A stretch of DNA of 64,000 nt from Sindora glabra. Lineage: Eukaryota; Streptophyta; Magnoliopsida; Fabales; Fabaceae. Location of the stretch: assembly GCA_020226215.1 (NCBI GenBank), contig CM035234.1:46937275-47001274 (forward strand). Direction: 5' to 3'. The position numbers were made by a program, and so were the translations under genes. How positions within the stretch are numbered: position 1 is the first letter of the stretch; every line of letters starts with the position of its first letter. This document shows positions 34,260-47,559 of the stretch, in pieces. The notes beneath the pieces were generated by a model. It saw nothing but the letters and a program-made list of their open reading frames with translations, ran no database searches and was not told the origin of the DNA.

Positions 34260-34968
34260 AGAATCTTTAAGTTAGAGAAGAGTTATATCTTGCTAATAAA
34301 CTTATTTAAAAAGTAATATCAAGATGAGTGTTATTAGCAAGGTACATTAGTGCAACAATTGTGCTAAAATATAGTACTTCTTCACTAAGAAATTCTTCAT
34401 TTTCCTTTTTAGAACAAAAAAGGTCCTTATTAATATCAAGTAAACCATTAATCATTGGAATACTCAACAAATTTGATTGATCCATATAAAAATGTGATAG
34501 AATCTTTTTAATGTAGTTTTCTTAGTGGACAAAGATTCCATCAGTCAAATGCTAACCTTGCAAACCAAGACAAACTTTTATTTTTCAAAGATCTTTCATT
34601 TCAAACTCTCTTTTCAAGTATTTTCCTACCTTTGGGAACTCTTTATGAGTTTTAATAATACTCAAATCATTAAGATATACAGTAATTATAGTAAGTTCGA
34701 ATTCAAAATTCTTTATAAAAACATAAAGGCAAAGAGGATCATTATTATATCCTTCTTTCAATAGATATTCATTAAGATAATTGTACCATATTTAACCAAA
34801 CTATTTAATCCATATAAAAATCTTTGTAATTTAATCGAATACATTTCTCTCAAGAATTCAAATTGCATGATTCAACCATTTTAAATTCTTGAGGAGCTTA
34901 TTTTACATATATATACATATATAAGACATTATCAAGCATGCCATATAAATAAATTGTAAGTACATTCA
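34260..34968 (-). pseudogene. Element E reverse transcriptase, C-terminal part
   Basis: Reading on the minus strand from the CACTA insertion: NVLTIYLYGMLDNVLYMYI, then PQEFKMVES, LNYKDFYMD, and the active site YLNDLSIIKT near 34677-34650 (plus-strand 34666-34677), where the family has Tyr-Val-Asp-Asp. The first catalytic Asp is Asn. Confidence 0.8.
34966..34968. repeat. 3-bp target duplication TCA of the CACTA element, left copy
   Basis: TCA before the CACTA terminus; also at 39747-39749. Three-base duplications are the rule for CACTA transposons. Confidence 0.6.
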
Positions 34969-37543
34969 CACTACTACATAATAGCTTATTAACATCTAGT
35001 GTTTAGGCATTACACATTGAAAATCAATCGACATTTAATTGAGCATTGTAGTATATGTGGTTTCAATGTCGATTTTGAAACATCATAAAATATAAAAATT
35101 ACTTTGGTTTTTATATTGAAAATAACTTATGTCATTGATTTTCCTATTGTCATGGGAAATAACATTAAACATAATTTACTTTCAAATAATTGACATTTAA
35201 TTTCCAAAATACTGCATCAATTATTCAAATTAATCAACATGGTAAGTCCCTGCCCCAACCCCTAATGCCAATCCCCATTTTCATCACTTTCTTGTCCTAA
35301 ACCTAACTTTATTCCCAAGTTCCTTGCTCCTTTGTCGTCCTTATTCCATTGTAATCCTAACCAAAAATAAAAATCTACACCTCCTATTATTCTATAAAAT
35401 CCTAATTTCAATTATTTTAAAGAATAAGTTTAATAACAAAAGATTTAAAATGGTGAAAAATTATACCCTAATTAGAAGTGAGTGCATAGCTAAATCTATC
35501 TTGATACATGTAACTCAATATGTGAGGCTTGCACTCCCTACAAAAACTTCTTAAATACAATACCTATAAATGCAATGAGTATTCATGAAAAATTGGTATA
35601 TAATACTACACATTTTCATATGAATGAATAGTAGATAATATCATACAATACCAAATAAGATGAATAAAATTAAATTTCTTACTTGTATAAACTTGTAAAA
35701 ATTATATCAAAATGATAGTTAAGTAATAAAAATGATCAATTATGAAAAAAGAAAGTATATTACCAGAACAAATACAAAAACTTAACAAATTCTCACTTTT
35801 ATAATCTACATTTTTTAGGAGTTCAAGGTCACATATATTTAACAATGAGTTAATAGAGCTTCAATCTTAGAAAATAATTAGTAAGTAAAAACACAAAAAT
35901 GAAAAAAAAAAGGAATTTTAAGGTTGGAAGGAAAACATATCTTGCTAGACAAAAAATTTTAGGATAAAAAAAGTATTGGAATGAAATTTATAAATAGCAT
36001 CACACTTTACATTTTTTTATTTTCAAATTATACCATGCTTTAACCCTTTCATTTTCAATTTCCACCTATAATTGAAGTTTCCACGTCAATTAGTACAAAA
36101 AATCAAGGTTTAAGTTCATATTAGATGTCAATTAAGTAAAAAATATCATTGTCTTAAGTATGACAACATTGTCCCATTAAGTAATGTTTAATATCGATTA
36201 TTAAGCAAGAATTGACATCATAATATTAAAAAAGAAAACAAATTTTCTTTACTTCTTCAACTTTTTCCATAACCTTTCCAAAGTAATCTCAAATGAAAAT
36301 CAATCCAAAATGGCTAGATATATCATGTACATTAAACTAAAAGTATGTAACAATTTACATATCTATGACACACACACACCAAACTAGAATCCAAAACATA
36401 ATTTTTATATATCACATATATATCGATAATAATTTTATAAATTAAATTTAAATCTTGTAAGAATATCGAATTAATTTATTTTGTTTTTAATTGAAGTTAC
36501 TTTAATTGGAATTGGTAGTATTAAAATTCTTTTCTACATTATGAAATTTTTTTATATAATGAAATAAACAAAAATAGCAACAAATTGAATATAAAATAAA
36601 ACATATGAGAAAGGAGACAATCTATTATGAGAATTGATTTTGTCATTTTATTTATTTTTATATTAATGCATGAACATATACAATGAGGAAACTATTATTT
36701 ATAATGGACAATAAACTTTTTATTTATAATAAACATAAATGGTGTCCCTACACAGATTAAAAGGAAGAATGGTTATCCTTTGCTCATAATTCCTTCGTAT
36801 TGCTTAAGGGCTTCTGAGTTAGAGAGTGTAGATAGTTATGAAATTATGATAAATTATAATGAGTAGAAAAATAAATTAACCATTTTTACTTTTCGTAATG
36901 CAAAAATAGACATATAGCTTCTTCTCACTACAACTTATTATTAGTTTTGTAAGATATATAATTTCTCAATATCTCAAAATTTGCTTCTTAAGATGGAGAA
37001 TTATCTTCATAATAAACTTAACAAAGATAGTTTCTAAGATTAAAAAGGAGGGTGTAGATTAACAACTTCTAAAATCCATCAATAAAGAAGGATTTTAAGT
37101 TAAAAAGTGTAGATCATAGTATTCAATATTACTATGACTATTAAGAAAGTGTTGCAATCATTCTAAGTTTCTTTCAAGGACTTGTGCCTAGACTTTTGTA
37201 ATAAATAGAAGTATTTTACAAAGCATTTGGAAGGATTGTTATCTGATATCCTTTTAAATATTTTATAAAATTCTTATGTTTATGGGTAAAGTATGGGTAC
37301 AAGTTCCTAGATGGAACTTTGATCGATTTCATAACCTTTTAATAGCATTGGTAATGTCAATCAATACAATAATATTTACATTCAAACTTAGAAGCTAACT
37401 TTTTTATGGAAGGTGATCTATTTAATAATAGAGGCTAAAGCATCACCTAGATGTTTCAAATGGTAAGTGAAATTGAAATTTATAAATGGAAGGTATAAGT
37501 TTATAGGCGAATGTTGATACATCTTTAGTCGCAAGTTTTAGTT

Positions 37544-39360
37544 ATGTCACGACACCATACAATTTTAGAAATTTCATGATACCTCATAACTTTTGATTGT
37601 TAATGTAGAACATTAGATATTGGTCGTTAATAAAAATTAACATTGATAAATGCTTGCTATTATCATTGGTGAATGCTTATCATTTATTACAAGTTAAATG
37701 GCCAATAGTATATCTTTAGATGTTTATTAGCTCAAAAAATCATTATTGCTTACCTTTTTTTTAACTTTACATCCTAATATTTTTGTAATAATGAGTACCA
37801 TTTTCTCAAATAACATTATTAGCCTCTTGTATCCTAGCATTTTTCTAACAACAAGTTCTATTTTCTCAAACAACATTATTAACATTAAAGTATAATAAAT
37901 TCTTATGTGTTGAAGAGATCTACATTATTTTACTTATGTTGAAGTACTCCATGAGATTTTGCAAACATTAACCATCTATTCCTTGCAGTGATGGATAGAA
38001 TATAAGGATAACACATCTATTGATGCTACATACTTAGAAATGCTTCGAATATTATGATTATGGCAATCACATCAAACTATAGATATCTTATACTTATGAC
38101 CATTTATTTAAGGACATAAGGTAACAATGATTTAATGGGATGCTTATGACATAAGATTCGAAGCTTTTTTAAATATATAGTAAGAATAAGTATATTATCC
38201 TCTTATGCCACTTGAGCAAATGATAGAGTGCAAGAGAAATTTATAAGTAGTGAGTTTCAAAATAAATGTTAGTTGTTAAATGGAAATTGACATTAGCAAT
38301 TTTATATCTCATTTTTAACATTGGGCTTTTAATTTAACTAACTTCAAAAGACTGATGTCATAAGTTTTAACAATTCTCAATACCTCATAAATTCCATCCT
38401 TAGTAAACACTTACCATTTTTTATAAGTAAAATGGCTAGTAATATACCTTTATATATTGATTAGGTCAAAAAAATAATGTAGTTTATTCTTTTTATTTTT
38501 GATCCAATTTTTCCCTAACCATATCAACTTTTTAATAAATAACCAACATGGTTTATTCTTTTTTTAGTTTAGCTTCTGTATCTTGATATTTTTCTTATAA
38601 TGAATACCAATTTTCTCAAATAATTATTAACTTTATGTATCCTGATATTTTTCTAATAATAGATACTAAATACACATCATTTTTTAATAACATTATCAAC
38701 ATTAACTAGAATATATTGTATTGGAACATTATAATTAATCATTTGATGAAATTTACAAATTATTATACACTATATGCTTTTTCATAAAATTATGACTGAT
38801 ATAAAAACTACAATACATTATCGATACAGTTTATAACATATCGAATCATTCTTCATGTTAAAGAGATTAGAATCCTTATTGTAAATTCTCATTAGTTAAA
38901 AACATATAACCTATTTTCCTTATATTGAAATGCTCTATTAAACTCTATAGACATTAATGATCCATTCCTTACAATACCGAGTGAAATATAAGGGCAACAT
39001 ACACTATCCATGCTAAACAATTAAAAATGTTTTGAATCTTATAATTATAAGTCTTCCATCAAACCATGGATATCTTATAACCATTAAAATCCCATCCTAG
39101 TAGAAGATAATTATAGTTTGATTGAAAAATCATAATCATAAGATTTGAAATATTTCTATATGTGTAGTAAGGATATATAAATTGCCTTCTTATGCCTCCT
39201 AAATAAAAAAATGAAGTGAAATAGAAATTTATAAAAAAATTATAAACTTTGGTTATTGAATCAAACCTAATGTATAAACATTTTATATCTACAATAAATT
39301 GATTTGCATGGCTTTTTGAATAATGGTTATTAAATACAAACTGATGTCATATGTTTCACC
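37544..39360. repeat. Diverged tandem duplication of about 0.8-1.0 kb inside the CACTA element
   Basis: Unit 1 is about 37544-38350 and unit 2 about 38351-39340. Corresponding landmarks are 'gatacctcataac' / 'aatacctcataaa', 'caagttaaatggcca' / 'aagtaaaatggcta', 'ccatctattccttgcagtg' / 'gatccattccttacaatac', 'agatatcttatacttatgacc' / 'ggatatcttataacc' and the final 'gatgtcataagtttt' / 'gatgtcatatgtttc'. Confidence 0.75.
37770..37888. repeat. About 60-bp tandem pair inside the CACTA duplication
   Basis: Two units share 'atcctaatatttttgtaataa' / 'atcctagcatttttctaacaa' and 'attttctcaaataacattatta'. A related pair lies at 38580-38705 in the second large unit. Confidence 0.7.
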
Positions 39361-39749
39361 CTAAGTAGAGTAAGTACATTTTAACACTAATTAAAATATA
39401 AAAACAACATGTTAACTTATCATTCTTCACAATGGCATGTATCAAATACCTTTTTGGGTGATGATTAAGAAGAACATTGATGTATTATGTTATGGTGCTA
39501 AACTTTAAATGTCAATTAGCATTAAAATTGATGTAATAAGTTCCTATTAATTTCATAAATACCACTACATCAACATAAACATTAGTTATAATTGAAGTTT
39601 GTGATCTTAAAGTTTCATATAATTTTAAAAATGTCGTTGCATCAATAAAGACATCGATGGTAATTATAACTGACATATATCCACCAATGTTAATTAGCGA
39701 TTCTATTATGGTGCCATCAAAATCATATTGATCTTTTCTTGTACTATCA

Positions 39750-40010
39750 AGCTAATGAGGTATCGAAATGTAATCGCATCTACCACCAAAGAATATGTTT
39801 CTTCATTATCAATATAAGGCTTTTAAGAAAAACCTTGTGCTACAAGTTGCATTTTATACTTCCATTTTCATTTTTTTACAAAAACCCATTTGTACCCTAC
39901 TGGTTTTACAATTTTTAACTATTTGGATTACTAATTCAAAGACTTTATATATTGAAAGTGAACTTAATTCTACCTAAATTATGTTTTTTTTTTCATTTTG
40001 GCTAATCATC
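39750..40010 (-). pseudogene. Element E reverse transcriptase, N-terminal part
   Basis: On the minus strand: VGTNGFL/YKWVFVKK-like sequence near 39890, a block matching 'RYKARLVAQGFSQRPGIDYEETYS' with frame shifts near 39850-39800, and VVDAITFRYLISL near 39800-39755, ending at the CACTA insertion. Confidence 0.75.
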
Positions 40011-40539
40011 TCTATATTATCATTCTTCAATTATCTTTAGTCTAAGATACTCACTATTTTATATAACATTGAGTGCTACGTTATATGAAAAAATATTATC
40101 AACAACTATTTTTTTTGGATTCCACTTTTCAAATATGGGAACATAATCTATTAATATTTCTTTATTTTCAATAATTTCAAGTTCCTAAACTTTTTTGAAA
40201 ATTTTAATATTAATTATATTTTGATTCTCCTCAAGAGCATTTGTCTCTTTATTATCTTTCTCATTTATGCTCTTTATTTTATGAGGATTCTTCTCTTTAG
40301 AATTGATTAGTCTACCATATTTTAGGCATGCTTTGGATTCATTTGCTTCAACAAATATAAATTGGCCTATAGGATTTTAATCTAAACTAGATTGTTTGTA
40401 ATAGTTATATACAATATAGTTACTCTTTTTGGGTTAGTAAATGCATTCGATAGTTAGTTCACAATTCTTTGCAAATAAATAATCTTTTAAACTTCAAGTT
40501 TACATTATTTCATGTAAGGATTAAGGTGATTTAGGGATG

Positions 40540-41560
40540 ATATCTTTCGTGCAATATCTTTTTCCTATTACTAATTTTCTCCCTTTAACACTAGGAAATT
40601 TGTTTCATTAAAATAGTAATCAAGAAAATGAGTAATAAAAATATCTTCTATCATTAGTTCAAGATATTTAATAATAAAGGAAGATTTATATCCAATATAT
40701 ATCCCTAGCCTCCTTTAAGGACTTATCTTTGTGTGTTATAGTAGAGCAATTACAACATATACTATACATCCAAAAATTCTTAGATAGGAAATATTTGGCT
40801 TTTTGATCGAAAGCTAATTATAGAGAAGATTGCTTATGATAACTTGTTGGCTTAATGCATACAAGTGTTCCTGCATGCGAAATGACATGTCCCAAGTAAA
40901 AACAAGAAGTTTTGTTCTCATAAGTAATGGTCTAACTATGAGTTGGAGGAGTTTAATAAATGATTCTACTAAAGCATTTTAGGTATTAACATGTGCTATA
41001 GGATGTTCAACAAGTTTTCCAATTAACATACAATAATAAAGGCTTTACATGAAAATTCACTAATATTCTCAAGACACATTGCCTTAATTAGGTAATTAGA
41101 AAATTATGCTCGAAGTTGAATTATTTGGTCAAGTAATCTAGCAAACAATAGGTTATAAGTTGACAATAGACATACACATGACCATCTTGTAAAAGTATTA
41201 ATTAAAATCATAAAATACCTAAATGGTCCACTTGGTGGATGAATAAGTCCACATATGTCAACTTATATTCTTTCCAAAAAAAATGCAGGGGATTCAAACT
41301 TAATTCTAACTAGTGATGGCCTTATAATTAATTTGCCTTAAGAACAAATAGTATATGATAATTTATTAAATTGAAGAATATTTTAGTTCTTTAATGGATA
41401 ATCATATGAATTTTTACTAATTTTTTACATCATTATTAATCCAGGGTGGCCTAAACAATCATGCCATATAATGAAAACATTTTAGTTAGTGAACTTTTGA
41501 TCCATTATAGCCTTTATTTTAATTGGATTGATATATGTGTTATATAAGCCAAAGGAAAAT
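40540..41560 (-). pseudogene. Element E integrase, broken
   Basis: Minus-strand translation in pieces gives GPFRYFMILIN.FTRWSCVCLLSTYNLLFARLLDQIIQLRA (near 41230-41110), then FKAFI, a LNILHMLIPKML-like block corresponding to 'VEHPVAHVHTQNGLAESLIK', then WGTCHFACRNT (near 40900-40850), and SQIFPI.EFLDV (near 40790). This matches the integrase core and C-terminal domain of the same copia family. Many stops. Confidence 0.8.
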
Positions 41561-43428
41561 TATGGTAATTTTTCCAACAAATTTTTCTCGTTTGAAACAA
41601 CTACTATAATATAAAGATATTTACTATCCACTTCATTTACTATCACAATGTGATATCCATTTTGTTGTATGTCTCTATAACTCAACAAGTATTTTTTAGA
41701 CTTAGTTCATAACAATACATTATTTATAATTATTTTTGTTCTTTTTAGTAAAATTATATTAGCTTTTCTAGTACCTTCAATCAACTTGGTATTACTAGAT
41801 GTTATATCAGCATGATTTTTTGCAATTTTTAATTAAGAAAAATATCTTCTACTTTTAACAATAATGTGTTGTTGCTCTTCAATATTGGTGTTTCATACCA
41901 AAAATTAGGAAGTGTCCATATTTTCTTCATTAAAATAAAATAAAGAAAACTATAAAAGAAATTAAAAAATAATAAAATGAAAATCTTACATATAAATTTT
42001 TTTAGCATAACAAAAGAAAATATTATATATAAAATTTTAAGTTAAAACAAGTGAATAAAAGTGAATATAACTAAAAAGTTGAAAAAGAACTTCTTTTAAT
42101 TTTGAACATTTTTGTCACAATCAAATAATCAATTCTTCATTTGGGGTATTCAAAGAAATCCACCACGTGTAAATGCATTGGGTCATTGTAGATGGTGTCA
42201 TTCTCATAAATGAAATTTACCTCTACATATTTCTCTTTCCTTTTAAGTGAAGCTTGATAAAAGTCAATAAGATGCTGGGACGTATGCCAGGAACATGATC
42301 AATGTCTTTTCATGCCATATTAATAACACACATTTTCTAAACCTTTTAAATTCTTATTATAATGTCTTTTTTCTTCATTGTTCTCCTACGTCTAGTGATG
42401 AGAAGTAATTTTGTAATTATTCATATTATTCTTATAACTACCACAATTACGATAATCAATTTGATTTCTTCCATTACCATGGTTATAATTGAAAGCTTAT
42501 CCTCAAATAAACTTTCTAGTTGTTAATGCATTCACTTTAAGGAATGGAGCAAAATCAATTAAATAAGTTTTATGATTTTTCATCAAAAGTTTATTATTTT
42601 ATTTAATTATAAGAAGACATAAAATAAATTCAAAATATTTTTTAAAACTTTTTTATCTGTATTGCTATTGTAGGACCACATTGGATACATGGAAAATAGT
42701 GAAATTTTTTTATCATGTCTTCATTAGTAACTTTTTCTCCATACAATTTTAGTTAAGAACTAACTATAAATATTGTAGAATTATATTCACTTACTAATTT
42801 AAAGTCTTGAAATCATAAATGTATCCCATCATAACGAGCTTTGGAAAGAACTACAATTTTTTAGTGATCATACTTTTCTTTTATACTTTTCCAAGAGATA
42901 AATAGATCTTTTGTTATAAGATATTCATTTTTAATCCTTTGTGAAGATGTTGACAAAGGAAAATCATTGTGTTTGCACATTTTTGCAATGATGTTTAGTT
43001 TTCTTCTTTAATTGTATATATGAGATTTATTATATCTAAATGTATTTTAACATCCAATATCTATGATAGATAATTCTTTTTAACAATATCAAAGGTCACA
43101 AATTCAAGCTTATGAGATTTGGGATAGTAATAATTAATATATAAATAATGATTGAGTTAAAATGTAAGATGTTAATTAAAATATGAATAATAGATTGCAA
43201 TACAAATAAAAGAAAAGTATAATGGAAATTATTATCTATACATGAGATAAAATTAAAATTAAAAATCAAAGATTATATACTAAAGGTAAACAATATAATA
43301 TAACAAATAAAGTGTATCTTAAAAGAAGTGAATTTAAAGAGAAAAACTTGAACCCAAGAATTGAAGAATATACATACTACTTTGTAAGTAGAAATGATAA
43401 CTCTAAAATTTAACTTTAGTTAAGCAAA
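41561..43428 (-). pseudogene. Element E gag and protease region, broken
   Basis: The clearest part is the zinc knuckle near 42330-42290 on the minus strand, reading CY-stop-YGMKRH-stop-SC, in which the second Cys is Tyr, followed by SQHLIDFYQAS and LHVVDFFEYP near 42260-42140. These are the C-terminal gag landmarks of this copia family. Gag N-terminal sequence towards 43428 is only partly readable. The protease is not clearly identified. Confidence 0.65.
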
Positions 43429-43445
43429 GCTTAATGTTGATAACA
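43429..43445 (-). promoter_or_regulatory. Primer-binding site of element E
   Basis: TGTTATCAACATTAAGC on the minus strand directly after the 5' LTR, a diverged tRNA-iMet site (TGGTATCAGAGC). Confidence 0.55.
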
Positions 43446-43767
43446 TGTTATAAAATAGAACATAAGAGAAGTAAAAGTAACCATTATTTTATTCGAAAAG
43501 TATAACAAGGTTATCTTTCTTTCATCTTTTTTTCCTTTACAAGGAATACAAGGCATTTGCTATTTATAGGAAAGAAAGACTAATTTCCTTAATTCTAAAG
43601 TAGTACTTGATAATCCTATACATCATAGCTTAACTTTAGCCTCCTATGCTTAATAGCTCTACTTTAGCTTTACATGTGCCTACAATTTTGAACTTAAATC
43701 AATGAGACCAATTTCCTCAAGTTGAAGGAATTAATGGACATGTACTATAAAATATCTATAATATACA
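43446..43767 (-). repeat. 5' LTR of element E (322 bp)
   Basis: Plus-strand ends are TGTTATAAAATAG and ATATACA. It is the partner of 33153-33475. It touches the LTR of element F with no spacer. Confidence 0.85.
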
Positions 43768-44086
43768 TAATAACTCAATATAATAATGGGTAAAATTAGG
43801 GTTTCTTGGTCTATCCTTGTCAATTAACAATGACCTTTATGTATAGGTTGTGACTCTATGTTATAAGAGCCCTTTGTTGTGCATTTTAAAAGCTTCTAGA
43901 ATATTTTAATGAAATTGAGGATCACTTCAGAGGATATTAGTCCCATATTCAATTGAATGTTGGATTTGATTAGGAATGGTTCCTTTTAGGGAACTAGTTA
44001 TTATGAAGATTATGTTGTGTTTATGAAAGATGGGCTAAGTTTGCTCCTTTTTTCATTTAAATAAACTATGTTTAAGTGGATATTCA
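43768..44086 (-). repeat. 3' LTR of element F
   Basis: It matches 56013-56330: 'aattagggtttcttggt', 'gagccc/tctt', 'agaggatatta', 'ggttccttttagggaa' and 'ttatgttg' in the same order in both. The end near TATTCA (44086) is the minus-strand TG start. Confidence 0.8.
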
Positions 44087-44674
44087 TTATTAATTGCCTT
44101 TTTCCTATTACCACATGTATCAATCTTGCATATTAAGGCTATTTATTGCTTCTGACAATCATGATGGGTTCAATCTTCGAGTAAGTCTCTATCATTTGAT
44201 TTATTTCATCATAGTCATTTGACTCCACTTGTGAATTTTGCAATGTTTATCTCTAAGATGCCCTTTTAACTTCCATTCTTCATCTTCCTCATTTTATTTT
44301 AACTTTTAAATTGTTTACTTTCTTCATCCCGCCTTCAACCTTCACCTTGGTGCATTGAACTCCTAATCGGTGACATTTGAATTGGTTACAAGTGAAAGTT
44401 CAACAATTATGTGTCCATTCATTTTATTTCTTTGGTAAGTATTCCTCACCCCTATATTTTGGGTTTTATCATTTGATTTTGAATGTTGCTTAAAAGTTTA
44501 TTTACAATGCTTGAGTTTTCTATAAATGAAATTATTATTAATTTTTATCTTTAATTATACAAGAGATATCTTAGCATTTTGGGTGGTTTTTATTTCAATT
44601 ATTTTTATACTTTTTTTTTAGTTCTTCTCTTTTTTCTTTTATTAGCTATCTATCTTCCCATTTTCCATTTGATC

Positions 44675-46845
44675 TGATGTCCTTACTATTGTATTGAAGA
44701 AGTACTAACTTTTTCTTTCAATGAACCAAGCCCTTTAGATTTCATTGATTTGAGTCACTCAAAGAGTAGTGAAACAATATCAAATCTAGAAGGAGAATTT
44801 GAATCTTTTCATGCTCATTACTGCCCTCTTTCTATCACAACTATCATGATCAATCGATTGAGAAACCTTGGTAGGGTACATAAGGCTAGTAAATTATTTG
44901 AGAATTATTTAGAGTTTAATTGGATACATGTTAATGTGAGAAATCAAATGATTTCCAAGAAATGGACTGAGAAGGCATATCCAAATTTGTTATGGGATAT
45001 ATGCTATAAAGATGAATCCAAACAATGACTAATTCAATTTGTAACATGTCAAGATGAGGAGTGAGTCTACAATTACAACTTTGTTTCTTTTATAATGTTT
45101 TACAATAACTATGTCATTTAGCTAGGGCTCACTTATTCCTTTATCTCTTTCAAAAATAAGGTGATATAAAATTTGAATGTATACCTTACTTAATTGATTT
45201 CATAAGCATGAATTTTCATCATTTATTTTAAGGTAATAAATTACTAACTTAAGTATGTATTATTTTGGAATTTTTTTCTTTTTTTCTTTTTCAAGTTAAA
45301 AGAGAGAAGGTTAGACATATTTTTTCCCAATGATTTGGTTGGACAATTCTTACTAACATTAAAATAAGTTACAAGAATTAGAAAGATCCATTTTTTAAAA
45401 AGAGTGTGGAATAAGATGTTCGTCCATCCTAGTTAGATGATTATGGCTTACTTGTTCATTTTCTTTGTTAGGAATAAAGAATAAACCCACCTAAAGCTAG
45501 GTATTTGGATTCATACTCGACTAATGACCAGGAACTAATTCTTCGATGGTTAAGTATAAATACATTAGATATGCAAGCCCTTTTAAGTATGTTCAACTAC
45601 TTTACTTTAATCCTATTTATTTGCATATATTTTTCTTAATAAACTTTGTGCTTTCTCTAATAAGATATTTAGCTTGGAGTTAAAAGATTCACCCTAAAGA
45701 TGGTGTATATTGATTAGGAGAAATTCTAGCATATGAAAGAAAATCACTCTAAGAGAAAAACCCTTTAACTATAAGGGGTAAAGAACTCTTTGGAAGCAAT
45801 CTATTCTAAACAATCTCAAGAGAAGTCTCATAAGATTAAAGTCAAGCTAACATGTAACATAGGGACTCAATTTAATCCTTTGTCCTATATTGCTTTTGAT
45901 TTCACAACAAGTAGATCCAAGGATATAAACATCTTATTAGATGAAATTATAGACATGACCTATGAAAGTCCTATTTTTGTGCAATCTTGAAAAAGGAAGA
46001 AAACTTTAGTCTCCTTTAATTAATTGAAAAGTATGAGAAGGAGGGGTAAAAACTTATTTTGTTTGCTGAATAGGGAAATTAAAGATAAGAGATCATTTAG
46101 ATAGTCTATCGATGAGTGGTCAGATGACCTTGGAGAATTTGGATAGCTTATGGTATAAAGATATTGATCTCACTTTGTATTTTATTGATTGAATGTTATT
46201 TTAGAAGGATCATAAGAATAACACATCTATAGCATGAAAAGTTAGTGGAGGAAAATTCAGTCAGATGGTGGCAAACAACTTAGCTTAGACCTTCTCAAAT
46301 ATGCTATCTTCGGTAACAATGCATGAAGATAATGAGATCCTTCTATTAAAGTTTAATAGCATTAATCCTAATACTATCTTTGATCAACAAGGTCACTTAG
46401 ACAAGAATCATGAAGAACTATGGACCTACCAAGAAATTTTACAAGGAGCTTTAGTTCAAGTGTTTAAACTAAAGAAAAAAGTAGCTAAAATTCTTAATTA
46501 GATGTTACATGTTAAATTTGAATTCAACTAGTTTAAGTCTAAAAAAAAGCTTTAGACACTGAATTAAAGAAGAAATAAGTTGAGTTGTATACTTTAAAGA
46601 GTCAATTACTTGCATGGGACAAAGATTTGTAGGATTGCTAAGCTACTAAGTTAAAGAAGCAAAAAGAAATTAAAAAGAATGATGACACTATGTACACTAT
46701 GTATCAAAAAGGATTTAAAGAGGCTGAGGCTCAAGTTAAACACTTCTATCCTAACCTTTCAATTAATCTATTTAAGATGTCCTTAAATGTTAATGTCCTC
46801 CCAGATGAGGAAGATGAAGAAAATGATGCCAAGACTTGATTTAAT
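44675..46845 (+). pseudogene. Antisense ORF of the Tat element F, broken
   Basis: The first part is open from about 44675 to 45028 (FNEPSPLDFIDLSHSKSSE...), then frames at 45790-45990 (LNPLSYIAFDF-like region) and 46301-46501 (KNHEELWTYQEILQGALV), and a charged coiled-coil-like C-terminus to about 46845 with KGFKEAEAQVKHFYPNLSINLFKMS and an acidic end PDEEDEE. The 'FKEA..QV..YP.L.I..F' ending and its opposite orientation to pol match the ORF found in Tat elements, related to the 'putative gypsy type transposon' domain. Its function is not established. Stops and shifts between the pieces make it non-functional. The family assignment is inference from position plus the C-terminal motif. Confidence 0.6.
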
Positions 46846-47559
46846 ATGCAATAGTTTAAGTTTATAACTATCAAACTTTAACTTTTAAGATGTATAGGAT
46901 TGTACGCGATATTGTCATTTGAATGATGCTATGTTTTCTTTTATTTTATAATCTTTTATACAAGTTTCCAATGGGTTTTTACTTAAATTATTCAATATAT
47001 GTCTAAACGATCTATTTTATTATCGAAGAAGTTTTCGTTCAAACTTTATGCTATAAGATTTCTTGTGGGCTTTAATATCCAATAGGTTAGTTTGAACACC
47101 AATAAGGTACTTTTCAGGCTTTGTGAAGTCATTTACTTTGTTATTGAGGGACTTTCACTTAGGTTTTAAGTACTAAAGATTTCCATTTAGGCTTATGTGA
47201 TCAATGGACTAGTTTAATTAATAGGTGAGTTCCTTTTAGGCTTTGTTTTTTAAGTTACTTTTTTAATGATCAAGGGAGTTCTAGTTAGGCTTTTTATGCT
47301 AAAGGATATCTTTCCAGGCTTTTCATTAACTTATTAACACATCTATTTAAATTTTAAAAGTTACTTGATGAATACTCATGAATTTCACTTATAATTTTTA
47401 TGCAAATATGAAATAATATTTTAGATGAAAAGCATTCTAAGTTTATAGTAAAAGTTTTCCTTTTAATGTCTCCAATTGGTAGGTGTCATTTTACAAAGCA
47501 TTTTTTATTTTTTATGGTCTTTTCCAAGTAATAGCTAATTTTTTGGCTTAGCTATCCAA

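Larger units (their letters stand above)
34969..39746. mobile_element. Non-autonomous CACTA (En/Spm-like) DNA transposon, 4.78 kb
   Basis: It begins CACTACTACA, the classical terminus, and ends TTTTCTTGTACTA, a decayed inverted copy (TAGTG expected at the very end). It is flanked by TCA. Both subterminal zones (34990-36230 and 39480-39720) are rich in GACATTAA / TTGATGTC-type motifs in both orientations, as CACTA elements use for transposase binding. No transposase similarity is visible in any frame. Removing it joins the copia RT frame as RYLISL-NVLTIYLYG. The right terminus is the less certain end. Confidence 0.65.
33153..43767 (-). mobile_element. Element E: Ty1/copia retrotransposon, full length, with a CACTA insertion
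   Basis: LTRs at 33153-33475 and 43446-43767 match each other along about 320 bases. The primer site at 43429-43445 and polypurine region at 33476-33483 fix the minus orientation. Gag, integrase, RT and RNase H are read in copia order. Without the 4.78-kb CACTA insertion the element is about 5.8 kb. No matching target duplication was found. Confidence 0.9.
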
